Positions 5,567 to 11,085 of a stretch of 11,085 bases of DNA are shown in pieces. The stretch's first letter is position 1; each line of letters begins with the position of its first letter. The notes beneath the pieces were generated by a model. It saw nothing but the letters and a program-made list of their open reading frames with translations. It searched no databases and was not told the DNA's origin. The position numbers and the translations under genes were made by a program. The stretch spans positions 1-11,085 of the forward strand of contig CALGHC010000395.1 in NCBI GenBank assembly GCA_937915965.1, given 5' to 3'. The stretch is from an uncultured Myxococcales bacterium (GTDB lineage: Bacteria; Myxococcota_A; UBA9042).

Positions 5567-6805
5567 ATGATCCGTCCCCGTTCTGACAGCGGCCGACAGA
5601 GAAATCGGCTCAACCAGCCGGTCGCCGTTTCGCTTGCGGCGCTGGTCGCGGGCCTGACGATCTGCGGCTGCGGCGGCGACGAGGAAGACGAGCCCGACGC
5701 CGGCGCGCAGGACACGACGGCGACAGCGACAGACACGGCAGCGGCTCCGGACACCGCCAAACCCACCGTCGCGGTCGAGAGCCAGGAGCTGAAGGTCCAG
5801 GCCAGCGCCGGAATGCTCAACGGGATGGAGCTGCGACCGACGATCTGCCAGAGCGCCGAGCCCTGCCCGCTCATCGTCGTGGTGGGCGACCGTCACGATT
5901 CGCCCTACCCAGACTACCTCGCCGGCGCCAATAAGCTCGCCGCCGCGGTACCCGCTGTCGTCATCGTCTTCAACCTGCCAGGCACTGGCGCGGGGACCCG
6001 CAAGTCACCGGGCGTCGCCGACTACGGCGGCAACAACGATGTCGACGCGGTCAAGCGGATCGTCACCTTCCTGCGTACCCGCGACTACATCGACGAGGCG
6101 CGGACCGGCTACGTCACGCTCGGTTATGGGCTGGTGCCGGTCGCCGCTGCCCTTGAGAAGCACGCGACCCTCAAGACCGTCGCCTTCCTGATCGACATCG
6201 AGGGAGCTGTCGATCGCTGCGGAATCACCCAGACAACCGCGGACGACGCCGGCAGCAACAGCGACGGCCCGGGCGCCAGCCCGACCGCCTGCCACTTCGA
6301 TTCGACCTGCTCGCACTCCGAGGCCTTCCCGCCGGCGACAGCGACGGCGTCCGCCAGCGTCGTCTGCGCCCTGAATTCCTGGCCGATCACGACGACCGGT
6401 GCCGACTGCACGGAGAACACCTGGTGGGTCTCCCGCGAACCGTTCGCGAAGCTCAAGAAGCTCGCACAGCGCTATCACCGCGTTCAATTCCGCCACGATC
6501 ATCGCCAACCAAGCCATTGCCAGAGCCGCCACGCGATGAAAGCGGTCGCCTCGTCGCCGTCAAAGTTCTTCGTATTCAACAACATCCCACCTTGCGAGGC
6601 GGTCCCGGACGAGGACATCTGCGCCCAGATCGAGGCGGCGGGACAGTCGTGCTGGCTCCAAGGCAGCTGGGGCAACGGCCTGGCGCCGGCCCCCTACGCG
6701 GGAGCCGACCTGCAGCCCGTCTCGTTCGACAGCCTGTTCGGTGAGGTGCTGCCGCCGCTGGTCGAGCGGATGATCGACACCGAGAAGTTCAAGAACTGCC
6801 GCTGA
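5567..6805 (+). CDS. Predicted lipoprotein with alpha/beta-hydrolase-like domain lacking the serine nucleophile
   Basis: 412 residues. A signal segment at about 17-32 ends in ICGCGGDEED, so lipidation at C35 (or C33) is likely. An Asp/Ala/Thr-rich linker at about 38-66 spaces the domain from the membrane. Residues about 70-215 look like the start of an alpha/beta hydrolase: CPLIVVVGDRHDSPYPDY, then VVIVFNLPGTG, DVDAVKRIVTFLR and a strand-turn-helix GYVTLGYGLVPVAAALEKH. In active members the turn reads G-x-S-x-G; here the aligned residues are G186-Y-G188-L-V190, so the nucleophile position appears to be Gly. The C-terminal half is Cys-rich (C218, C242, C248, C267, C281, C318 and others) and has a HDH...H cluster at 310-317. 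Start ATG at 5567 has AGGAG six bases upstream. Probably one operon with the Nudix gene. The lipoprotein call is solid, the fold tentative, the function unknown. Confidence 0.8.
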   Translation: MIRPRSDSGRQRNRLNQPVAVSLAALVAGLTICGCGGDEEDEPDAGAQDTTATATDTAAAPDTAKPTVAVESQELKVQASAGMLNGMELRPTICQSAEPCPLIVVVGDRHDSPYPDYLAGANKLAAAVPAVVIVFNLPGTGAGTRKSPGVADYGGNNDVDAVKRIVTFLRTRDYIDEARTGYVTLGYGLVPVAAALEKHATLKTVAFLIDIEGAVDRCGITQTTADDAGSNSDGPGASPTACHFDSTCSHSEAFPPATATASASVVCALNSWPITTTGADCTENTWWVSREPFAKLKKLAQRYHRVQFRHDHRQPSHCQSRHAMKAVASSPSKFFVFNNIPPCEAVPDEDICAQIEAAGQSCWLQGSWGNGLAPAPYAGADLQPVSFDSLFGEVLPPLVERMIDTEKFKNCR

Positions 6806-6838
6806 GCCCGAGGGCCCGACCAAGCAAAGCGAGTCGCG

Positions 6839-7759
6839 ATGAACACCGACCGAGCACGCTCAGCCGATGTGCTGCCTGCATCTACCGTCGTGCTGCTGAG
6901 CGATCGCCCCGACGGCCGGGTCGAGGTCTTCCTGATGCGCCGCCACGCAAGAAGCGGTTTCATGGCGGGGGCGACGGTCTTCCCCGGCGGCAAGGTCGAC
7001 CAGGTCGATCACGGCAGCGCAGCGGGGGGGCGGACGGCGGCCGATTGCGCCCAACAGCTCGGCTTGGCCGACGGAGAGAGCGCCCGGTCGTTCTTCATCG
7101 CAGCTGTTCGCGAGCTGCACGAGGAAGCCCACGTGCTGCTCGCCCGAGACGCCGACGGCCGCATCCCTGCGGCGGATCGCGTCGACGCGATCGACGCGCG
7201 TCTTGAGGACCTGCGCGACGGCCATCGGTTACCGGACGGCGCTTGGCATGACATCCTCGCCAGCGAAGGTCTGGTGCCGGCCCTCGATTTGATCTGGCCG
7301 TTCGCCCATTGGGTCACGCCGCGCATCGAGCCACGGCGATTCGACACGTTCTTCTTCGTCGCCTGTCACCCACTGGGACAGCGCGCGAGCGCCGACCTGC
7401 ACGAGTCCACCGGCGCCTTGTGGATGTCGCCCCGCGCGGCGCTGCTCGACCACGAGCGCGGTGGCCCGATCGTTCTGCCGCCGCCGACACTGCACACCCT
7501 CGAGCGGCTACAGATCTCGCGGGGAGACGCCGCGGCGGTGGCTGCCGCGCTGGCCGATGGCGGCGTCGGCCCGCGGATCGAGCCCTACTTCCTCGCCGAC
7601 AGCGCCGACGGTCCAGTCATCGCCCTGCCCGGCGACCCACTGCACCCGCACGCTGGCGCCGGCAACAGCAACGGCCCCGCGAGCCTCGACCGTTTCGTCC
7701 TGGCCCAGGGTCGGTTTTGCCGCCAGGTCGGCGAGCGCAACGGTCAGGCCGCGTCCTGA
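6839..7759 (+). CDS. Nudix hydrolase, NUDT19-like
   Basis: 306 residues, cytoplasmic, no signal peptide. The N-terminal strand DVLPASTVVLL leads to VEVFLMRRH and FPGGKVD (48-54), then the Nudix core R91-E-L-H-E-E-A-H-V99, with a long insertion between the Gly and Glu parts as in the NUDT19 group. Later landmarks are HWVTPRIEPRRFDTFFFVA at 157-175, ESTGALWMSPRAAL at 189-202 and LPPPTLHTLERL at 213-224, all characteristic of that group. Some NUDT19/NUDT7 relatives hydrolyse CoA or acyl-CoA diphosphate bonds; the substrate here is not shown. The usual REUXEEXGU has His98 where Gly is expected, while the metal-binding glutamates remain. The gene starts 33 bp after the lipoprotein gene with only a weak ribosome site, suggesting co-transcription. 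Family call is strong; substrate is inferred. Confidence 0.9.
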   Translation: MNTDRARSADVLPASTVVLLSDRPDGRVEVFLMRRHARSGFMAGATVFPGGKVDQVDHGSAAGGRTAADCAQQLGLADGESARSFFIAAVRELHEEAHVLLARDADGRIPAADRVDAIDARLEDLRDGHRLPDGAWHDILASEGLVPALDLIWPFAHWVTPRIEPRRFDTFFFVACHPLGQRASADLHESTGALWMSPRAALLDHERGGPIVLPPPTLHTLERLQISRGDAAAVAAALADGGVGPRIEPYFLADSADGPVIALPGDPLHPHAGAGNSNGPASLDRFVLAQGRFCRQVGERNGQAAS

Positions 7760-7760
7760 A

Positions 7761-7782
7761 CCGCCATCACCAGCGCCGGCGG
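7761..7782. terminator. Weak hairpin at the convergent gene junction
   Basis: CCGCC (7761-7765) and GGCGG (7778-7782) can pair across a 12-nt loop within the 24-bp gap between the convergent stops at 7759 and 7784. There is no T tract on either strand. It is the only structure available to end both transcripts, so a weak or Rho-assisted bidirectional terminator is possible. Confidence 0.25.
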
Positions 7783-7783
7783 A

Positions 7784-10063
7784 TCAGTCGCGAACGTCGA
7801 TGAAGCTCGAGCGCTTGACCAAGCGAACCAGGTCGGGCAGCCCGTCCGGCACAAGCAGCCCAGGAAGCGACCGCTGCTCGCGCAGCTCGAACGCGCTGAC
7901 GAAGACCCGTTTGGGCGCGCCTATCACGTCATCGGCCTCGCCCCAGGCGGTGCCATCGGGCAAAGCGATCGTCTGGGCAGCGGCCAACGCTGGCACGAAG
8001 AAGTGCCACTGCCGATTCTCCGCGGCCAGGACGATCACCCGATAGAAATGCGCTCCCTCGACCTTGGCGATGGTCAACGTGCGGGTCGCCTGGGTCCAGG
8101 TGCTGCCGAGCGAGAACGGCAGGAATGGCTCGGGTTTGGCCGCAGCAGGCAGGACGCCTGGTTCGCCGACGACGATGGACCCGCCCTCCTTCTTGCCATT
8201 GCCAGCGACGTTGATCGCCGCGGTGACGAGCACGTGATTGGCGGCTCCATAACGCAGGCCGCTGTGCAGCGGGGCGCTGCTGAGCACGAGAGGCTGGCTG
8301 CCGGGTTCCTCGGCGTCGCCGTCGATCAGACCGTCGGCGACATCCTCACTGTCCGCCTTGTCGGAGCCTGCCGTCAGGCCCAGGGGCACGATCTGTCCAC
8401 TGGGAAGCATCGCGCCCGACACAAAGAGCCCGAGATCGGCCCACACGCCCTCGCCAGCGGAGGGCAGAGCCGGCGGGGTGATCACAGTGTCGAGGAGCAG
8501 CGGCACATTGGGCAGCAGATCCAACTGTACAAAGGGCTCCTTGCCCCCATCACGGAACTCGACGTCAAAGGCGACATACGAACGGAAATTGGACAGGTGC
8601 GGTAGCAAGGCGCCGACGACCGCGCCAATGTCCAGGCCGTCGCCACCGCTGGCTGCCTCGACGATGGTCGAGACCTGACTGAGCAGCTCGTCGAGAGCAA
8701 CACGGCCGGCGAGCGACCAGAGCACGTGATGGCCAGGCCGTGAAGCGAGCACGAAGGTGTCGACGACGGGGTTGCCCAGCGAGAAGCTCACCCCACCGGG
8801 GATGTCCTGCGGCTTGCCCGGCTCCGGGTTGATGATCGACATCGCCTTGGGGTGGAACGGGCGGCGGACTTCCGGCCCGACGAGGGCGTCGAGGTTGAAG
8901 TTGAAGAGGGCAGTTCCCAGCGCCAGCGAGGTGATCCCCAGTGCGGCCTCGCCCTCTCCCTGGTAGTCGATCGTGCCGGTCACCACGTCTCCGTTGACCA
9001 GCGAGCTGTTCTCCTTGATCAACTTGCCATCGCCGTCGAACTCCAGGGTCGCGTAATGGCGCTGACGTGTGGTGAGCAGGACGTCGCCGATGGCGCCCTC
9101 GGGCTGGAAACGCAATACCGAGACGTCGTCGATCGCGTCGCCGACGATGTGAATGTCCGCGGGAAAGACGACGCCTGCGAAGCTCGCCTGACCGTCGCTG
9201 AGCGCCACCTCGACGGCCGCGGCGGGGGTGGCCGAGTCGGCCATGCCGATGACGACAACCTTGGCCGCGATCGGCCCCAGGCCCGATTCATCGGCGACCG
9301 CGACCCGCAGGTTCATGTCGGCCGGCACCGCGCCGAGGTTCCAGAGCGCGGCTTCGGCGGACCAGGTGTCGATACCGCCCTTGACGCGCGCCTTCACCCC
9401 GTCGCTTCCGCCCATCTCAAGGGCAGTCAGCTTGCCATCCTTCATCGAAAAGCTCTTCGAACCGGACATCTGCCACTCGAAAGACGCGACGGGCGCCACC
9501 GCCCCTTTCGCGTCGACTGCCTGCGCGCCCAGGCCGCTCGCAGCGTCAATGGCCTCGCCCGGCCGGGCGATCCAGTACGGCCGCAGCAGCCGTGCAGCCA
9601 AGCCGCCGACAGCCGGGGCCGGACCGCAGCCACCCGAAACGCAGATTTCGCCGGTGGCACAGGCCGAATCGTCGCGACACATCTCTTGGATGCACGCCCC
9701 CGAATCGACGTCGCAGCCGCAGTCAAAGCGGTCGTCGGGGCAGTCTGCGGTGCCGACGCGATCGTCGCAGTCGGCGTCGGTCTTGCAGATGACCTTCGCG
9801 ACGCAGCATCCCTGCACGCAATCCCATTCGCTCTGGGGAACAGGGCACAATCCCTTGTTCTCGATGCCGTTGTCGTTCAGGCAAGAGATCGCGGCGCCGC
9901 AACCGGCGACCACATCTGCCGCGGCGTCCTCCGGCGCGACATCAGCCACGACGTCAGCGCCGCCGGCGTCCTTGTCGGCCTCCTCGCCACCACAGGCGGC
10001 GAGCGCCAAGGTCACGGTCAAGATCAGCAGACAAGCCAGGCAGATCGGGGAGCGAGTCAACAT
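7784..10063 (-). CDS. Large predicted lipoprotein with N-terminal Cys-rich module and beta-rich body
   Basis: 759 residues. The signal peptide ends in LALAAC with lipidation at C24, followed by an Asp/Ala/Val linker (about 28-53). Residues 55-146 hold 16 cysteines (55, 61, 73, 82, 86, 87, 93, 99, 108, 115, 117, 124, 129, 135, 141, 146), with DADCDD and SACATGEICVSGGC units like the small disulfide modules common in myxobacterial surface proteins. The mature protein has no other cysteine besides the lipidated one. From about 150 the chain is Ala/Val/Gly-rich and looks like stacked beta domains, beginning with an Ig-like stretch (LRPYWIARPGEAI...FEWQMSG) and ending with FYRVIVLAAENRQWHFFVP. No catalytic motif is recognised. 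The ATG at 10063 has GGAGG six bases upstream and its own promoter. Probably a surface-exposed structural or binding lipoprotein; specific function unknown. It is transcribed alone, convergent to the Nudix gene. Confidence 0.85.
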   Translation of the reverse strand: MLTRSPICLACLLILTVTLALAACGGEEADKDAGGADVVADVAPEDAAADVVAGCGAAISCLNDNGIENKGLCPVPQSEWDCVQGCCVAKVICKTDADCDDRVGTADCPDDRFDCGCDVDSGACIQEMCRDDSACATGEICVSGGCGPAPAVGGLAARLLRPYWIARPGEAIDAASGLGAQAVDAKGAVAPVASFEWQMSGSKSFSMKDGKLTALEMGGSDGVKARVKGGIDTWSAEAALWNLGAVPADMNLRVAVADESGLGPIAAKVVVIGMADSATPAAAVEVALSDGQASFAGVVFPADIHIVGDAIDDVSVLRFQPEGAIGDVLLTTRQRHYATLEFDGDGKLIKENSSLVNGDVVTGTIDYQGEGEAALGITSLALGTALFNFNLDALVGPEVRRPFHPKAMSIINPEPGKPQDIPGGVSFSLGNPVVDTFVLASRPGHHVLWSLAGRVALDELLSQVSTIVEAASGGDGLDIGAVVGALLPHLSNFRSYVAFDVEFRDGGKEPFVQLDLLPNVPLLLDTVITPPALPSAGEGVWADLGLFVSGAMLPSGQIVPLGLTAGSDKADSEDVADGLIDGDAEEPGSQPLVLSSAPLHSGLRYGAANHVLVTAAINVAGNGKKEGGSIVVGEPGVLPAAAKPEPFLPFSLGSTWTQATRTLTIAKVEGAHFYRVIVLAAENRQWHFFVPALAAAQTIALPDGTAWGEADDVIGAPKRVFVSAFELREQRSLPGLLVPDGLPDLVRLVKRSSFIDVRD

Positions 10064-10083
10064 AGGGCACCTCCAAGGCGAGA

Positions 10084-10112
10084 CTTATACCGGCGGGGAC
10101 AGACCGCCGCAA
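10084..10112 (-). promoter_or_regulatory. Promoter of the 759-residue lipoprotein
   Basis: On the minus strand TTGCGG (10112-10107), a 17-bp spacer and TATAAG (10089-10084, five of six). The predicted start near 10077 leaves a leader of about 14 nt that just includes the GGAGG ribosome site at 10074-10070. The spacing is ideal but the -35 is only half-matched. Confidence 0.5.
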
Positions 10113-10156
10113 TCGCACCGCTGCGCCCGGATTTCACAACCCGCACGCCGATTGTC

Positions 10157-10178
10157 TTGAATTCACAGACGAATTGAA
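10157..10178. repeat. Imperfect inverted repeat upstream of the lipoprotein promoter
   Basis: TTGAATTC (10157-10164) and GAATTGAA (10171-10178) pair at seven of eight positions across a 6-bp spacer. It lies 45 bp upstream of the minus-strand -35 and 45 bp before the plus-strand extended -10, so it could serve either divergent promoter. No known regulator is recognised. Confidence 0.4.
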
Positions 10179-10222
10179 GGGCACGACGAAGCCTGGGGAC
10201 CAGGAGGTTGCTGCGTGCTCTT

Positions 10223-10231
10223 TGATATAAT
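10223..10231 (+). promoter_or_regulatory. Extended -10 promoter (TGATATAAT)
   Basis: A perfect TATAAT (10226-10231) preceded by TG one base upstream, the extended -10 pattern that can work without a -35; no -35 is seen at 15-18 bp. It is embedded in GATAT (10224-10228) and ATATC (10236-10240), a small inverted repeat centred just downstream. Predicted start is near 10238, 24 nt before the short ORF. Such an AT-rich perfect hexamer stands out in this GC-rich DNA. Confidence 0.5.
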
Positions 10232-10261
10232 GAAGATATCCGCCGTCTGAGGAGGATCGTA

Positions 10262-10336
10262 ATGCCGAGTCAAGAACGCTTGGGGAAGGTCGGCCGCGCT
10301 GCGACTGGACGGGAGGCCGCCGCTTCGTCCACCTGA
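10262..10336 (+). CDS. Possible 24-residue small protein
   Basis: A short reading frame from ATG at 10262 to TGA at 10334-10336 encoding 24 residues that begin MPSQERLGKVGRAATG. Its support is upstream: GAGGAGG (10249-10255) six bases before the ATG, and a perfect extended -10 promoter 31 bp before it. The peptide is basic and Ala/Gly-rich, without a membrane segment, so it does not look like a type I toxin. Roughly 70% of third positions are G/C, which does not discriminate clearly. It lies antisense to the flanking minus-strand genes, in their gap, and I recognise no family. Alternatives are a leader peptide, the start of a regulatory RNA, or chance. Confidence 0.4.
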   Translation: MPSQERLGKVGRAATGREAAASST

Positions 10337-10358
10337 GAGGATCGCGACTTCGCGGGAC

Positions 10359-10919
10359 TTAGGAGAATCGCGACTGCCCCTTCTTGCGCAACAGTTCGAA
10401 ATTACTATCTGGCAGCCGATTCGCGTCTCCCTCACGGATCCCGCGCACGCGGACCTTCGGACCGCCGCCGCAGCGCTCTTCCATGTACTGCACCCGGGCG
10501 TCGCTGATCGCGAGATCCACCTCGGCGCGGCGCACCAACCGCGCGATCAGGCCGTCGCGAGATCGGACGCTGGCCGGGATGCGGAACCGCTCGGGTAGGG
10601 GCCGGCGCAAAAGCAAGCGGCCGATCGGCCAGATCGCAGCGGCCCACCCCGCTTGATCCAGGTGACGGCGCAGGGACGCCAGCTCTGCCTGCGCGTTGAT
10701 CAGATCTGCGTCGGCGGTGTCCGAGCCGGACGTGCCGGCTTCCGAGGGGGCTTGACCCGGCTCGGGATCGGCCTGGGCAAGCTGCTGCCACGCCCGCTGC
10801 AGCGCCGTGCGGGCCCTCTGGCGGGTGGCCCGCGGGCCGTGACGGTGGCGCAGCAGCTCGGCGAGACGCCGCGCGTCTTCCTCCAAGAGCCCGCGCAACG
10901 CGGAAGCGTCAGCGGCCAC
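10359..10919 (-). CDS. Hypothetical protein, helical, coupled to a DUF192 gene
   Basis: 186 residues, not recognised. Residues 1-50 are strongly helical and rich in Ala, Arg, Leu and Gln (for example LLEEDARRLAELLRHR), followed by an acidic Gly/Ser linker at about 52-70, a second helix (LINAQAELASLRRHLDQAG), a hydrophobic patch AAIWPIGRLLL at about 93-103 too short for a firm membrane call, and a conserved-looking tail with RSRDGLIARLVRRAEVDLAISDARVQYMEERC. There is no signal peptide, so it is probably cytoplasmic. The GTG start at 10919 has GGGAG five bases upstream and overlaps the DUF192 stop by 11 bp, so translation is likely coupled. Coding status is supported by the length of the frame, the ribosome site and the overlap. 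Function unknown. Confidence 0.7.
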   Translation of the reverse strand: MAADASALRGLLEEDARRLAELLRHRHGPRATRQRARTALQRAWQQLAQADPEPGQAPSEAGTSGSDTADADLINAQAELASLRRHLDQAGWAAAIWPIGRLLLRRPLPERFRIPASVRSRDGLIARLVRRAEVDLAISDARVQYMEERCGGGPKVRVRGIREGDANRLPDSNFELLRKKGQSRFS

Positions 10920-11085
10920 GGTCGCTCCCGGGCAGAACGCCAGGACCGGACGGCCGGCGCTCGAACAGCAAGCGCGTGCCTACATGGATGTCGTGCCGAT
11001 GGGCCAGATGCGCGTTGAGTTCCAGAACGTAGCGCGATGGCCGGCCCACCTGGCGGAGGGTCTCGGTGAGCGGGGTCACGTTGGC
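10909..11085 (-). CDS. DUF192 family protein, C-terminal part (5' end outside window)
   Basis: 58 residues plus stop are visible at the right edge. The stretch VTPLTETLRQVGRPSRYVLELNAHLAHRHDI followed by VGTRLLFE matches the end of DUF192 proteins, small (about 120-170 residue) proteins often secreted or periplasmic, of unknown biochemical role. The usual glycine and HGI are replaced here by His/Leu and HDI (NAHLAHRHDI rather than NAG...HGI). A poorly conserved tail of about 16 residues follows. The stop at 10909-10911 lies inside the start of the next gene. The call is good for the family, but the signal peptide and catalytic-looking N-terminal half cannot be seen. Confidence 0.85.
   Translation of the reverse strand, partial: ANVTPLTETLRQVGRPSRYVLELNAHLAHRHDIHVGTRLLFERRPSGPGVLPGSDRGR

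Noticed and set aside
8852..10177. Long plus-strand frame opposite the large lipoprotein
   Set aside because: The minus frame has a signal peptide, lipobox, ordered cysteines, ribosome site and promoter; the plus frame has none of these.
10341..10375. ATCGCGACT repeated at 10341 and 10367, and a CGCG-ACTT-CGCG hairpin, as a terminator
   Set aside because: The repeat is only two copies and the stem is four pairs with no T tract; too weak to call a terminator or repeat element.

Overview
This is a GC-rich bacterial chromosome segment holding the start of a division and cell-wall (mra/dcw) operon, two predicted lipoproteins, a Nudix hydrolase and a short conserved-protein operon. The likely host is a Gram-negative bacterium of the former Deltaproteobacteria (Myxococcota, perhaps near Bradymonadales). 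That is inferred from three things: lipoproteins with Asp/Ala/Thr-rich linkers and a Cys-rich module, a septal transpeptidase ending in a PASTA domain, and a PilF/Tgl-like TPR lipoprotein inside the division operon. It is a judgement from sequence style, not a placement.

Layout. From 4843 down to the left edge, on the minus strand, lies mraZ - rsmH - ftsL - TPR lipoprotein - ftsI (cut by the window edge). The genes abut or overlap (0, 7, -4 and -20 bp), so they look like one translationally coupled operon. Upstream of mraZ, three GTGGG boxes at an exact 10-bp period sit at the predicted start site of a TTGACA-N18-TAGAGT promoter. This matches the known MraZ operator pattern, so the operon probably represses itself through MraZ. 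The leader is about 225 nt and carries a cUUCGg hairpin just before the mraZ start.

The 723-bp gap 4844-5566 is regulatory rather than coding. It holds the mraZ promoter and operator, a tandem 9-mer, a cluster of GATC sites, an AT-rich patch, a 31-bp inverted repeat, and a plus-strand promoter whose -10 overlaps a perfect palindrome. That promoter should drive a two-gene plus-strand unit: a lipoprotein with an apparently serine-less alpha/beta-hydrolase-like domain (5567-6805) and a NUDT19-like Nudix hydrolase (6839-7759).

Convergent to it is a 759-residue lipoprotein (10063-7784, minus) with 16 cysteines in one N-terminal block followed by a cysteine-free, beta-rich body. The 295-bp gap before the next gene carries its promoter and, on the opposite strand, an extended -10 promoter and strong ribosome binding site in front of a 24-codon ORF. 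At the right edge, minus strand, a DUF192 gene (5' end outside the window) overlaps a 186-residue protein of unknown function.

No tRNA, rRNA, CRISPR, insertion sequence or phage gene was seen. The points most worth checking are the MraZ operator architecture, the lipoprotein gene inserted between ftsL and ftsI, the palindrome-controlled lipoprotein/Nudix unit, the short ORF at 10262, and the G9 tract inside rsmH.
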